Counted from the first letter of the stretch, positions 18,726 to 28,150 are shown. The stretch is 64,000 nt of DNA from CAVQBJ01 sp963724405 (GCA_963724405.1 CAVRUQ010000011.1:620001-684000); one strand, 5' to 3'. Numbers and translations: made by a program. The notes: generated by a model from the sequence alone, not told the origin.

Positions 18726-21497
18726 ATGGCTACCACCAAGGCCCGACCGCCGGCCGGCGCGGCGTCAGCGACCACGTCGTGGTATTCGCTGACGCCCGAC
18801 CGAGTCGCAACCCAGCTCGCCGTTGACCCCGCCGCGGGTCTGACCAGCGCGCGCGCGGCCGAACTGCTGGAGAAGAGCGGCCCCAACGCGCTGCCCGAGG
18901 AGAAGCCCAAGGCCGGGTGGCGGCGCTTCCTGGATGAGTACCGCACCTTCATGCAGGCCATCCTCGTCGGCGCCGCCGTCGTGTCGCTGCTGATCGCCGA
19001 GTGGAGCACCGCGGCGCTGCTGTTCGTCCTGACGGTGCTCAACGCCGTCATCGGACTCCGCGAGGAGGGCAAGGCCGAGAGCGCGATGAACGCGCTGAAG
19101 TCGATGATGAAGGCCTCCGCGCGGGTGCGCCGCGACGGTGCCGAGGCGTCGATCCCCGCCGATCAGGTGGTGGTCAGCGACATCGTGCTGCTCACCGCCG
19201 GTGACCAGGTGCCCGCGGACGGGCGCATCATCGAGGCCAACTCGTTGCAGATCGATGAGTCGGCGCTGACCGGGGAGAGCACGCCGGCCGCCAAGGGCGC
19301 CGGCACCCTCGACGGTGCCGACCTGGGACCGGGCGACCAGTCCGACATGGCGTTCATGAACACCCCCGTCACGCACGGCAGCGGCGTGATGATCGTCACC
19401 GGCACGGGTGCTGACACGCAGGTGGGCCGGATCTCCGGGCTGCTGAAGGCCACGACCTCCGAAGAGACGCCGCTGAACAAGCAGCTGACGCGGATGACCC
19501 AGTGGATCGCCCTGGCGGCGCTGGCGACCATGATCGTAATGTTCGCGCTCGGTCTCTCGCGTGGGGAGTCGGGCAAGGTGCTGTTCGTCACCGCGATCGC
19601 GCTGTCCATCGCGGCGATCCCCGAGGCGCTGCCGACGGTGGTGCAGGTGATCCTGTCGCTCGGCGCCGTCGGTCTGGCCAGGCGTAACGCCATCGTGAAG
19701 AACCTGTCTTCGGTGGAGACGCTCGGCTCCACGTCGGCGATCAACTCCGATAAGACCGGGACGCTGACGATGAACCAGATGACCGCCGTGGAGGTGGTGC
19801 GCCCGCCCGACGACCGCTACTCGATCACGGGCACGGGCTACGGCCTGGAGGGCGCGGTGCAGCACACCGTCGGGTCCTCAGCCTCGATCGACGACGCGAT
19901 CATGCCGTTCATCGTGGCGTCCGACGCCGAGCTGGTTCACGGCGAAGTCGTCGGGGACCCGACCGAGGGCGCGCTGCTCGTGCTCGGGTCCAAGGCGGGG
20001 CTTAATATCGACGGCTGCCGCGAGAAGTACCCGCGCGTGGCCACGCTGCCGTTCGATCCGACTTACAAGCTGATGGCGACGTTTACCGAGGCGATCGACG
20101 CGGCCGGCCAGAAGGTGGTCCGCTGCTTTGTCAAGGGTGCCGCCCCGGCCGTGATGAGCCGCACGGCAACGGCCTTGTCCGGCGATCAGAGCGTTCCGTG
20201 GGACGACGAGCACCAGAAGCAGGGTGCGGCGCAGGTGCAGCGCCTGGAAGGGCAGGGTCTGCGTGTCATGGCGGCGGCGGTCAAGGATATTGAGCCCGCG
20301 TCCTTCGACGCGGACGGCGATCTGCTCGCTTACGTCAGCGACGTCGAGATCACCTCACTCGTCGGTATGGTCGATCCGCCGCGCGCGGAGTCCAAGGCCG
20401 CGGTGGCACAGGCGCAGTCCGCACACATCCGCGTGCGCATGATCACCGGCGACGACGTGATCACCGGGTCGGCGATCGCCGAGCAGCTCGGCATCCCCGG
20501 CGAGGCGATCCTCGGCGCCGACTTCGCCGCGCTGCCCGAAGACGAGCGGCTGTCGCGGATCGATGAGATCGGCGTCGTCGGACGCGTGGCGCCTGAGCAC
20601 AAGGCGCTGCTCGTCGAGACGCTGCGCAAGAAGGGCGACGTGGTCGCGATGACCGGTGACGGCGTCAACGACGCGCCGGCGATCAAGGCGGCCGACATCG
20701 GGATCGCGATGGGCACAGGTACCGAGGTAGCCAAGAACGCCAGTCGCATGATCCTGTCCGACGACAACTTCGCGACGATCGTGTTCGCCGTCGAGCAGGG
20801 CCGCAAGCTCTACGACAACCTCATGAAGTACGTGCGCTTCATCCTCATAACGCTTGTCGCGTTCGTGCTGACGTTTCTCGGCGCGACGCTGCTGAACATC
20901 GCCGCCGGGCAGCCGTTCACGCCCGGGCAGATCCTGTGGATCAACTTCCTGATCGACATGCCGCTGGGCATCGCGCTGGGCTTCGACCTGGAGACACCAG
21001 GCCTGATGAAGCGGCTGCCGCGACCGCGAAAGCAGCCGATCGTCAACGCCCGCGTGATCAGGATGGCGGTCCTCACCGGCGGGTTCATGGCTGTGTGCCT
21101 GCTGATCCTCATCAGCTACGGGACCTCCACCCTTCACAGCGCTGCGGTGGCGAGCACGCTTTCGATCACGGCCTTCGCGTTCTTCCGGATCATCTGCACG
21201 TACGAGAGCCGGAGCCTGACCGACTCGGTGTTCCGCCGCTCGACGTTTGATTGCAAGCAGATCAACTGGATCTCTCTTGGCGAGATCGTGCTCGCGCTGT
21301 TGGTCGTCGAGTTCGACGTCCTGCAGCGGCTGCTCGGAACAACGCGCCTACACGGCAGCAGGCAGTGGACGCTGGCCGTCGCGCCCGCCGTCGCGCTCTT
21401 CGTCCTGTGGGAGATCGGCAAGCTGATCGCGCGGTCCCGTCAACATGCCCCCGCGCCCGCTTCGGCCTCGGCCTCGGCGAAGGTGGGCACAAGTTGA
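18726..21497 (+). CDS. P-type cation-transporting ATPase
   Basis: A 923-residue P2-type ATPase. ATG 18726 has GGAG upstream; the longer frame from 18528 runs through the PPK2 remnant and is rejected. Domains in order: N-terminal cation ATPase (about 20-90), actuator with TGES (about 180), helices M3-M4 with PEALPTVVQVILSLG, phosphorylation motif DKTGTLTMN (about 350), then MTGDGVNDAPAIKAADIGIAMG (about 650) and the C-terminal helix bundle. The M4 sequence PEALP and overall form suit Ca2+ or Na+/K+-like export; the ion is unknown. A paralogue with a frameshift lies at 7.6-10.4 kb on the other strand. Confidence 0.93.
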   Translation: MATTKARPPAGAASATTSWYSLTPDRVATQLAVDPAAGLTSARAAELLEKSGPNALPEEKPKAGWRRFLDEYRTFMQAILVGAAVVSLLIAEWSTAALLFVLTVLNAVIGLREEGKAESAMNALKSMMKASARVRRDGAEASIPADQVVVSDIVLLTAGDQVPADGRIIEANSLQIDESALTGESTPAAKGAGTLDGADLGPGDQSDMAFMNTPVTHGSGVMIVTGTGADTQVGRISGLLKATTSEETPLNKQLTRMTQWIALAALATMIVMFALGLSRGESGKVLFVTAIALSIAAIPEALPTVVQVILSLGAVGLARRNAIVKNLSSVETLGSTSAINSDKTGTLTMNQMTAVEVVRPPDDRYSITGTGYGLEGAVQHTVGSSASIDDAIMPFIVASDAELVHGEVVGDPTEGALLVLGSKAGLNIDGCREKYPRVATLPFDPTYKLMATFTEAIDAAGQKVVRCFVKGAAPAVMSRTATALSGDQSVPWDDEHQKQGAAQVQRLEGQGLRVMAAAVKDIEPASFDADGDLLAYVSDVEITSLVGMVDPPRAESKAAVAQAQSAHIRVRMITGDDVITGSAIAEQLGIPGEAILGADFAALPEDERLSRIDEIGVVGRVAPEHKALLVETLRKKGDVVAMTGDGVNDAPAIKAADIGIAMGTGTEVAKNASRMILSDDNFATIVFAVEQGRKLYDNLMKYVRFILITLVAFVLTFLGATLLNIAAGQPFTPGQILWINFLIDMPLGIALGFDLETPGLMKRLPRPRKQPIVNARVIRMAVLTGGFMAVCLLILISYGTSTLHSAAVASTLSITAFAFFRIICTYESRSLTDSVFRRSTFDCKQINWISLGEIVLALLVVEFDVLQRLLGTTRLHGSRQWTLAVAPAVALFVLWEIGKLIARSRQHAPAPASASASAKVGTS

Positions 21498-21636
21498 CCG
21501 CTGCGGCAGCGCGCCGCTACGCCGAACGCGTTCACGCGGGCGTCCCGGACCGCTCGGCGATGCCGCCTAGCCGTAACACCGAGTTTGTCAAGCCGCACAT
21601 CCTCGCAAGACCGCCCGTTTGCGGGGAGTCTTCGAA

Positions 21637-21679
21637 GCCGGAGACGGGACTTGAACCCGTGGCCCTTCGCTTACAGGGC
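21637..21679 (-). other. tRNA-Thr(TGT)-like 3' half, probable attachment scar
   Basis: On the minus strand this reads as a tRNA 3' half: anticodon-loop remainder TGTAA, stem GCGAA, variable loop, T arm ACGGG/TTCAAGT/CCCGT and acceptor strand CTCCGGC plus T. No matching 5' half (GCCGGAG with a D arm) lies to the right. An imperfect hairpin, a possible terminator, follows on the minus strand at about 21608-21633. Such halves are left by tyrosine-recombinase elements that enter tRNA genes. Base 33 would be C rather than T, so the identity is tentative. Confidence 0.6.
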
Positions 21680-21789
21680 GAGGGTTCGGTTGACTCGACG
21701 GAGCTCGTTTTGCCTGCATACGAGCGACTTATGGGTCGGCCCCCGGGGAGCGGTTTTGGGCTGATTTCGGCCCGTTTCGCCGGGATTGA

Positions 21790-21817
21790 GGACAACGGGG
21801 CCGCTCGTTGTCCTTTT
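21790..21817 (+). terminator. rho-independent terminator candidate
   Basis: GGACAACG (21790-21797) pairs perfectly with CGTTGTCC (21806-21813) and is followed by four T residues. It lies about 290 bases past the P-type ATPase stop, so it may serve that transcript or a lost element gene. Confidence 0.5.
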
Positions 21818-22056
21818 CGTTGGCGGTCGGCTGACGGGCTTTCTCGCGCCGACTGGGCCGGCCTCGAGACCCGACGGGGGCGGCTGCCCTGGGGGCGGCA
21901 CGGCTCTGCCGGTACCTGCCAACCGCGCCTAACGCGACGCGCGTCGACCGGCAAACGCGGCGTACTAAAGAACCGTGCCGGTGAGGCCGATGACCGGGAC
22001 GCGCCGCGACGTCCGATTCGTCCATGCATGACGCGACGCTGACCGTCCCGCGCCCA

Positions 22057-22091
22057 GACTCCACGCCGGCGCCCCCTTCCGGCGTGGAGTC
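22057..22091. terminator. perfect 13-base hairpin in a gene-free stretch
   Basis: GACTCCACGCCGG (22057-22069) pairs exactly with CCGGCGTGGAGTC (22079-22091) around a 9-base loop. A second hairpin, CCGAAGG/CCTTCGG with an inner CGGG/CCCG, lies at 22224-22247, only about 25 bases before the ATP-grasp start. Neither has a T tract. The 21498-22272 stretch otherwise holds only the tRNA scar and one terminator; I see no gene in it. The hairpins could attenuate the downstream gene or be element ends. Confidence 0.45.
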
Positions 22092-22272
22092 CGCGCGCCA
22101 GCACCGCCGCCCGAAACGCGCCTCCCAGCCAGCCAACTGCTCCCCCGCTTGCCGCGCGAAGCGAGTACGCCGACGAGCGAGACGGGGCGCCGCACCCGCC
22201 TGGAGGTGCAGGCAGGTCCAGTACCGAAGGCGGGTCCCGCCCTTCGGGGCAGCAGCTGGGAGACTGGCTGGC

Positions 22273-23514
22273 GTGGATCGGATTCGTGTGCTGCTTTCGG
22301 AGGGGTCGAGCTTGACCGCTCGGGAGGTGGTGACCTGTTTGGGGCCGGTCGGCTACCACCTGGAGGCGCTTGATCCCGCCCCGCTTTGTATCGCCCGGTT
22401 CAGCCGCTGGATGCGCAGGATCCATCGCTGCCCTCCCTCTGGGGCAGATCCGCTCGGCTACTTGGAGACCGTCAAGCGAGTAGTCGCCGAACGCGGGATC
22501 GACGTGGTGTTGCCGACGCACGAGCAAGCCTGGCTGTTCGCCGCCGCCAAGCCTGAGCTATCGGGTCTGCCGATCGCTGTTGCGGACACGGCGTCGTTTG
22601 ACCGCGTGCAGAGCAAGGTCGAGTTCGCCCGACTGCTCGACGAAATCGGGCTCGCCCAACCGCGATGGCGGCTCGTCCACAGGAACAACGATCTCGACGG
22701 TCTTTCGTTCCCCTACTGGCTCAAGACTGCTGTTAGCACCGCCGGCCGCGGCGTGCGGTTAGTGACCGATGAGCGCTCGCGTGCCGATGCTGAGCGCGAG
22801 CTGCTCGAGCGGGCCGGCGGGCCACTGATGGCGCAGGACCCAGCCGTCGGGCAGTACGGCCAGGTCCAAGGCCTGTTTGATCGCGGGCGTCTCGTGGCCG
22901 CTCACACCAGTGTGCAGACCGGGATCGGGATCGGCCCGAGCGCAGCGGCCCGCCTGAGCGTTGATCATCGGAGGCCACGCCGCGATATTGCGACGCTCGG
23001 CGAGGCGCTCACATGGCACGGAGGGCTGACGCTCGACTACCTCCACGAGCAGGGCGACCCGAGCTACATCGAGTGCAACCCACGGACGGTCGAGCCAGGC
23101 AACGCGACCGCGAGCGGGGTCAATATTCCGGACCTACAGGTCCGTCTCACGATTGGCGAGCCGCTCACACCCCCGCCGCGGACAGGTGCCGTGGGTGTTC
23201 GAACCCACGGCACGATCGCTCTCGTCCTCGGCGCGGCCGCATACGACGGCACTCGGCGAGCCATCACAGCACAACTCGCACGGGCGCTCGCACACCGCGG
23301 CTGCTACGACGCCAGCGCCGAGCAGCTCACTCCTGTCCTTCGGGATCCGCCGAGCGCGGCAGCGCTCGTGTTCGTCACTGCTCAGACACTCGCGTCGCCC
23401 CGTCAAGCGACCGCGATAGCCCGCAAAGCAATCGGCCGCTACGCGATCACCCAGGAGACGATCGACACCCTCGCCGCGGCAACCGGAGCGTCACCAACCC
23501 GACGACGGGTATAG
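22273..23514 (+). CDS. ATP-grasp domain protein
   Basis: A 413-residue protein from GTG 22273 (in-frame start of VDRIRVLLSEGSSLTAREV, the first strand of the fold); the upstream extension is unlike protein. It has a pre-ATP-grasp domain, then LDEIGLAQPRWRLV and FPYWLKTAVSTAGRGVRLV (ATP-binding lysine and glycine loop), and YIECNPRTVEPGNA (metal-binding E and N). This is the carbamoyl-phosphate-synthase/biotin-carboxylase-like ligase fold that joins a carboxylate to an amine. Substrate is unknown. The last 90 residues are a separate helical domain. It lies between the tRNA-Thr-like scar and the first tRNA-Gly scar, so it is probably cargo of an integrated element. Confidence 0.8.
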   Translation: MDRIRVLLSEGSSLTAREVVTCLGPVGYHLEALDPAPLCIARFSRWMRRIHRCPPSGADPLGYLETVKRVVAERGIDVVLPTHEQAWLFAAAKPELSGLPIAVADTASFDRVQSKVEFARLLDEIGLAQPRWRLVHRNNDLDGLSFPYWLKTAVSTAGRGVRLVTDERSRADAERELLERAGGPLMAQDPAVGQYGQVQGLFDRGRLVAAHTSVQTGIGIGPSAAARLSVDHRRPRRDIATLGEALTWHGGLTLDYLHEQGDPSYIECNPRTVEPGNATASGVNIPDLQVRLTIGEPLTPPPRTGAVGVRTHGTIALVLGAAAYDGTRRAITAQLARALAHRGCYDASAEQLTPVLRDPPSAAALVFVTAQTLASPRQATAIARKAIGRYAITQETIDTLAAATGASPTRRRV

Positions 23515-23641
23515 CTCAGCCGTTCCCGTTCCCGTTCGAGTACGAAGTCAGGTTCCCCTGGCGAGTCGCACGAGTCTCGCATCTCGCCAGCATCGGGGTG
23601 CGGCGCCGGCGCCGCGATGTCCGATGCAGCGTTTCCGCGTC

Positions 23642-24916
23642 CTAGCCGCTGGCCGCCCGGGCAGCGGCGGACGCTCGCCGCCCGTTGGCGACCTCGGCGC
23701 CGCTACCGTTGAGCGTCTCTTCCAGCCAGTCGAGGATGCGGGCGCAGGCGATCCGCTCCGCGCCGCTCTGGCAGTGTGCGTCGGCTCCCTCGACGGCGGT
23801 GAACTCAAGTAGCGTTTTCGGGCAGGTGAGGTGGTCGTAGAGCTCCTGTGGCTGACCGGGCAGGAACGTGTCGCCCGTTCCGGCGCAGACGAGGGTGGGG
23901 CACTGGATCTTCTCCGCAACACCGTCACGCACGTTGTACTTCAGGTACTCGGCGGCGAAGGCGCGCGGCGTCGGCTGCCCGGTCACCCACATGCCGTGGC
24001 TGAACGCCCAGGCCTGCGTCGGATCTGCGGCCGCCGCTTCGGCCAGCATGGCGTCCAGCTCGGGGTTCTCGGGCGCGTGCAGCTGCCGTTCGGCACTGTC
24101 GCGGTCACCCGGCCAGTGCGCGAGGACTGTGGCGCCCATGTCATAGACACCGTCCCAGGCGATGACGGCGGCCAAGCGGCGCTCGAACGCAGCGGCGCGT
24201 GGTGCCAACACACCACCCATGCTCACGCCCAGCAAGGCCACCCGCTGCGGATCGACCTCGGGTAGCTTCAGCGCGAAATCGAGCACCGGCGCGACCACGT
24301 TCTCCCAGTCCGGGCGGAACACCAGACCGTGGCGATGCAGCGTGCCCGGCTGTCCGGGGCCGTCGAAGGTGAGCACCGTGAAGCCACGTTCTGCGGCGGC
24401 CGCTGCCCCAAAGAAGTGCATCTCCTCGGCGCTGCCGTCGAATCCGTTGTGCGCGACGAGGGTGGGCGACGGGACGCCGGACGGGCCGCCGCGGTACACG
24501 TAGCCGGGAAGCGTCGTCCCCTCGAAGGGGATCTCGACCGGCTCGATGGCCGGCTCGAGCAATGCCGCAGTCTGCCCGAAGCACTCGACCTGACGGTCAT
24601 AGGCCCGCCGGATGCGTGGGTCATCCGGCTTGCCGTGCAGGAAGAACTCGGCGTTGCGGTAGTAGTTGGCCGCGCGCAGAAAGCCGTCCCGTCCACTGAC
24701 GTTGTGCCCCCGGGCTAGCGCCGCTGCGGCCTCGGCGGCTACGCGGTCCGCGGTGGCGAGCCACTCGTCGTGCCAGCTGTCGTAATCGCGCGGCTTGATC
24801 TGCTCGACGGTCATCGCAACCTCGCCGAAGTCGCCACCGCCGTAGGCGACGTGACCGAAGCTGCGCAGCGTCTCAAACCAGAACTGCTCGTCGTCGGGGA
24901 AGTACACGGGCCGCAC
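23642..24916 (-). CDS. alpha/beta hydrolase (FrsA / pseudooxynicotine-hydrolase-like)
   Basis: A 424-residue protein from GTG 24916 with a GGGAG ribosome site. The N-terminal 120 residues form a helical cap (RAANYYRNAEFFLHG is typical of this subfamily). The alpha/beta core begins PIEPVEIPFEGTTLPGYVY. The nucleophile elbow is GVSMGG (about residue 235), the acid is in CAGTGDTFLPGQPQ, and the His is in GADAHCQ. Such enzymes hydrolyse esters, amides or C-C bonds in diketones. It is convergent with the ATP-grasp gene. Substrate cannot be told. Confidence 0.85.
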   Translation of the reverse strand: MRPVYFPDDEQFWFETLRSFGHVAYGGGDFGEVAMTVEQIKPRDYDSWHDEWLATADRVAAEAAAALARGHNVSGRDGFLRAANYYRNAEFFLHGKPDDPRIRRAYDRQVECFGQTAALLEPAIEPVEIPFEGTTLPGYVYRGGPSGVPSPTLVAHNGFDGSAEEMHFFGAAAAAERGFTVLTFDGPGQPGTLHRHGLVFRPDWENVVAPVLDFALKLPEVDPQRVALLGVSMGGVLAPRAAAFERRLAAVIAWDGVYDMGATVLAHWPGDRDSAERQLHAPENPELDAMLAEAAAADPTQAWAFSHGMWVTGQPTPRAFAAEYLKYNVRDGVAEKIQCPTLVCAGTGDTFLPGQPQELYDHLTCPKTLLEFTAVEGADAHCQSGAERIACARILDWLEETLNGSGAEVANGRRASAAARAASG

Positions 24917-25098
24917 GATGAAACTCCCTTCATCTTTCGCCTGGCACGACCACGAACCCGAGGCGACGTTAGACGCCCACGTGAGGGCGGTCGTCAGTAC
25001 GCCGCCGCAGACTTCGCGTTGCCTTCCGCCAGGGGACCGAGTCGAAAGTACGACCGAGCCCTGCTCGGGCTCACATCGGTAGGTGCCAGCGGATGAGA

Positions 25099-25320
25099 TC
25101 AGACTGGTCTGGCGGCGACCCGTGACACGGTCGCAACGAGCTCCGGGTTGAGGCTGATCTCGACCACGCCGTGCCCGCCTCCGATGCCCGCGCGATCACG
25201 AATGCGGGTCTCGACCCGCGCCTCGCGACGCACCTGCTCCTCGCCACGAGCGAGACTCGTCCCAGACCCTGGGATCGCGGCGACACCGTACGAATACTGG
25301 ACCTCCAGTTTGGTAGACGC
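25099..25320 (-). pseudogene. 3' fragment of an unidentified protein
   Basis: The minus-strand frame ending at 25099 reads as protein-like over about 70 codons: VQYSYGVAAIPGSGTSLARG, then EEQVRREARVETRIRDRAG, GGGHGVVEISLNPELVATV and SRVAARPV. Upstream it runs into the twin repeats and the tRNA-Gly scar and has no plausible start. It looks like the tail of a gene cut by insertion. I do not recognise the family. Confidence 0.35.
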
Positions 25321-25454
25321 GGCTGGTATACGCGGCCACCGAACGGCGGCACCGGTCCGGTCCGGGCAAAGAAAAAGGCAAAAAGGCCCGCCTTTGCGGG
25401 CCTTTCCTGTCAAGCGGATGGAGGGACTCGAACCCTCGACCTTCTGCATGGCAA
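25312..25454 (-). repeat. tRNA-Gly(GCC) 3'-half attachment site 1 with terminator and twin repeats
   Basis: Core 25413-25454 is the 3' half of a tRNA-Gly gene on the minus strand: anticodon loop TTGCCAT with anticodon GCC, stem GCAGA, T arm GAGGG/TTCGAGT/CCCTT and acceptor CATCCGC plus T. A 10-base perfect hairpin (25382-25405) with a T run follows as terminator. Beyond it lie GGTAGACGCGGC and GGTATACGCGGC (25312-25336), 13 bases apart. This copy differs from the other three at one base (25421). No 5' half is present, so it is an att site, not a gene. Confidence 0.8.
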
Positions 25455-25490
25455 CAAGCCGCGTAGAACGAAACGTGCTACAGTGCGGGC

Positions 25491-25736
25491 GTGTCTCGAT
25501 CGTTGCATGTTCGCCTTGATGACGCCTCCGCTGCTGCGTTGGAGGTGGTCCGGGCGTCCGGGCTGAGCGACTCGGAGGCCGTCCGCACCGCTCTGCTGGA
25601 AGCGGCGGCGCGCCGACGCGCGCGATCGGCCTTGCGTGAAGAGGTGTTGAGGCTTGCCGCCGACGAGGCCGACCGCGAGGAGATGCGGCTCATTCGCGAG
25701 CAGATGGCCGAGCTCGCACCCCCTGCCGCTTCATAG
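25491..25736 (+). CDS. ribbon-helix-helix antitoxin (MazE-like)
   Basis: An 81-residue protein from GTG 25491. It begins SRSLHVRLDDASAAAL, an RHH strand and helix, followed by SGLSDSEAVRTALLEAAARRR, then an acidic helical tail that would wrap the toxin. It ends two bases before the toxin start. There is no ribosome site: TACAGT lies exactly six bases before GTG, so the message is probably leaderless. The pair sits alone between two tRNA-Gly scars 1.37 kb apart, as an addiction module that keeps the element. Confidence 0.85.
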   Translation: MSRSLHVRLDDASAAALEVVRASGLSDSEAVRTALLEAAARRRARSALREEVLRLAADEADREEMRLIREQMAELAPPAAS

Positions 25737-25738
25737 GC

Positions 25739-26056
25739 ATGGTTCGCGGCGAGGTCTTTCGTCTGCCGTCGCCCAGCAGCGCGCGTGGACACGAACAGCG
25801 CGGGGCGCGGTACGCGGTCGTCGTGCAGGCCGACGAGTTTCTGCACCTCTCAACCACGATCGTGGCGCCAACCTCGACGAGTGCGCTACCCGCGAGCTTT
25901 CGTCCGCCGATCATGCTCGCGGGCACCGAGACGCGCGTGCTCGTGGAGCAGACGACCGTAGTCGATCCGCAACGCCTCGGGCGGTCGGCGGGGAGGCTCG
26001 AGACCAAGGAGTTGCGAGCCGTGGACGAGGCCCTGGCGTTGGTCCTGGGACTGTAA
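25739..26056 (+). CDS. MazF/PemK-like endoribonuclease toxin
   Basis: A 105-residue protein starting MVRGEVFRLPSP, the usual MazF first strand; then RGARYAVVVQADEF and STTIVAPTSTSALPASFRP (the conserved T/S-x-S region), and LVEQTTVVDPQRLG. MazF toxins cut mRNA at short motifs unless bound by the partner antitoxin. It is two bases downstream of the RHH antitoxin, so the two are co-transcribed and coupled. No truncation is seen. Confidence 0.88.
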   Translation: MVRGEVFRLPSPSSARGHEQRGARYAVVVQADEFLHLSTTIVAPTSTSALPASFRPPIMLAGTETRVLVEQTTVVDPQRLGRSAGRLETKELRAVDEALALVLGL

Positions 26057-26692
26057 GCAGAGACTGGATCACGTCCGGGCCCCAACCCGTCCAGCAGGCC
26101 CGACATCAAACATGGTCGGGATCGCACGGCATGCCTGGCGCCGAGGTTCACAACGCGGTGGGCGTCACGGCCGCGGTTGCGGCGTGGTTAGCTGTACTTC
26201 CTCGCGCCCAGCGATCTCGAGTGTCGTCGCGAGATCGCGGGTTGCCACGCGGTCGACGATCCGCTGCGCGAGTGCGCGGGCCGGTAGCACGGCGCCGACC
26301 CAGCCCGGCGCGACGACGCGGGTGTGGGTGCCCGGATTCCGTCGGGGCCCGCACGACCGACGTTCGCGGTCAGCACGCGCCCTCTCCCCGTTGCGCCGTC
26401 ACCACGCGCCGCACCCTGACACGCTGGCGTACGACAATGTTTGTCAAGAACATCAGCGTACGTAAGCGCTGGTAGGCCAATCGGCAGCGTCGGTCAGGGC
26501 GGAGCCACCACGATCAGAACACGCGCGGTGACCCGCCTGAGAACACGCGGGACCGCTTCCGGGCGCTGCTCCACTCACTCGAGTGGCAGCCGAACCCGGC
26601 CGCCGCTCCGAAAGCGCTCGTCCACTCCTGGGCGGAGGCGGGCTCCCGCGGCCGAGCACGGTGCCGGCCCACACGCACCCGTTCGGCGATGT
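26057..26692. other. gene-poor stretch between toxin and tRNA-Gly scar 2
   Basis: No intact gene. On the minus strand at about 26180-26340, a short stretch reads GTHTRVVAPGWVGAVLPARA then LAQRIVDRVATRDLATTLEI, which looks like real protein but has no start or neighbouring continuation, so it is probably a gene tail. Nothing else is supported. Confidence 0.4.
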
Positions 26693-26821
26693 CGTGACAA
26701 AATCTCGTGACAAAATCGCCCGCCGTCCCACCCCGACAAAGCGAAATCCGAAATCCCGCCGGAGCGGGGATTTCGTGAGAGCGGATGAAGGGACTCGAAC
26801 CCTCGACCTTCTGCATGGCAA
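26693..26821 (-). repeat. tRNA-Gly(GCC) 3'-half attachment site 2 with terminator and twin repeats
   Basis: Core 26780-26821 is identical to the copies at 45.6 and 52.6 kb. The terminator hairpin (about 26749-26775; GAAATCCC/GGGATTTC) follows it on the minus strand. Twin direct repeats CGTGACAAAATC lie at 26693-26704 and 26706-26717. The layout is the same as at the other sites: core, terminator, twin repeats. It marks the left edge of the 18.8-kb metabolic island. Confidence 0.85.
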
Positions 26822-26929
26822 CCTGAACGGCCAGCAGCCCCGGTCGCAAAGCGACTCGCCTCTGGCGGGCATTCTTTCGGTTGCAGAATCGCCGCGGTTA
26901 GTCTTCGCACCCCGAGCGACAATCGGGAC

Positions 26930-27739
26930 ATGACTGGAGCGTGTTCCGCCCTGCGGGAGGCCGGCTTCGTGTGGATCCCGTCGGCCTTCGCTACTCCTGC
27001 CGCGGCGTTTGCCAGGTCGAGGGAGCTGATCGAGGAGCGCACCACGTCGAACGGCGACGGTGCGCTGAGCGTGATCGGCGACTTCATTCTCCCGCCGCCC
27101 GATGGCGAAGCGAGCCGTGACTTCCAGACGCTCCACTTGGACTTGAGCATCCCGCTCCACCCCCAGCGCGATCAGGATGTGGCGCGGTATACGGCGCTGT
27201 CCATCCCGCGATCCGCGGTCGGCGTGACGGCAGTAACGCGGTTGGTGCCGCTGGAAGCTCTCCTTGGTCAGCGCTGGTGGCCCGACCAGGCGACACTCCG
27301 CGGGAACCTAATTTCGTATGGCGAATCGCACGGGGCGTGGGACGACCAGGACGGGTACTCCGAGGGCAGCCTGGCGCGCGTTCTCGAGGGAGCCGCAGGT
27401 GCTTCGCAGCTGCCGAGCGTCAAGTCCAGCCCCGGCTTCCTCTGTGGGACGGAGTTCGACAACCTGGCCGCGGAGTTGACCTTCTTCGAGTGCCTGGACC
27501 TGGACGTTGCCGCCGTCCAGGTCGAGGTTCCCCTCCGGCCAGGCGACCTCCTCGTCTTCGACAACCTCGCCTTGGCACATGGGCGCCGGGGGAGCCGGAG
27601 GCCGGGCGAGTTGCACCAGCGCGTCTACGGGCACCGGTCTCTTTCTCCGGCGGCCCAGCGCGAGCTCCGCGACCGCTTCCTCGCCGTCTTCGGTGAACCT
27701 CAGCCGGCCCCGCCGCGTTCAGCGGTCCCCGCGCCGTAG
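26930..27739 (+). CDS. 2-oxoglutarate/Fe(II)-dependent oxygenase-like (TauD/clavaminate-synthase fold)
   Basis: A 269-residue protein from ATG 26930. It has the HxD iron motif in QTLHLDLSIP (about residue 68) and the distal HxnR region VFDNLALAHGRRGSRRPGEL, where His and Arg would bind iron and 2-oxoglutarate. This arrangement fits TauD-like or related hydroxylases. It would hydroxylate a small substrate, not identified. GACAAT lies six bases before ATG with no clear Shine-Dalgarno, hinting at a leaderless start. It is the first gene of the metabolic island. Confidence 0.65.
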   Translation: MTGACSALREAGFVWIPSAFATPAAAFARSRELIEERTTSNGDGALSVIGDFILPPPDGEASRDFQTLHLDLSIPLHPQRDQDVARYTALSIPRSAVGVTAVTRLVPLEALLGQRWWPDQATLRGNLISYGESHGAWDDQDGYSEGSLARVLEGAAGASQLPSVKSSPGFLCGTEFDNLAAELTFFECLDLDVAAVQVEVPLRPGDLLVFDNLALAHGRRGSRRPGELHQRVYGHRSLSPAAQRELRDRFLAVFGEPQPAPPRSAVPAP

Positions 27740-27982
27740 GCGGCAAATGTTCGCGCTCGCGATCGAGCCCATGTATCCGCGCGATCCGGGTCTCATGGGC
27801 GTTGCCCAGGGGCGCGGGCGAGGAAAGGGAGGTTTGCCGACACCGCTCCTGACCGTTGGGAAGGGGCGTTCTCCTCGAGATGGTGTCGCTCCCCCGACGC
27901 GCTCGATGCAGAGGCCCGCGCAATCGCGCGAGGCGGATTCGAGCCGCCTGTCGGGGTGGATGCGGCAGCCCTGCGGGGGGCT

Positions 27983-28150
27983 TTAGAGCGTCCTGTGGTT
28001 TCCGCCGTCGATGACGATCTCAGTTTCCTGTGATGTAGCAGGCTGCGTCTGAGATGGGGAAGGCCGCCAGGGGCGCGACTTCGTCGTGGTCGCCTGGGCG
28101 GCCGAGTCGTACGCCGCCGATGGCGGCGAGGAGCTGTCATGGGCTTCTTG
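27983..28150 (-). pseudogene. short-chain dehydrogenase C-terminal remnant
   Basis: On the minus strand, RLGRPGDHDEVAPLAAF, then PISDAACYITG and, after a one-base shift, TEIVIDGGNHRTL match the C-terminus of classical SDR enzymes (GRPxDhxEVA...SDAAxYITGxxxxxDGG). Nothing upstream continues the Rossmann fold. It is a decayed tail about 50 codons long. The rest of the 27740-28356 gap holds no clear gene apart from a weak copy of the 25-base motif. Confidence 0.6.
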
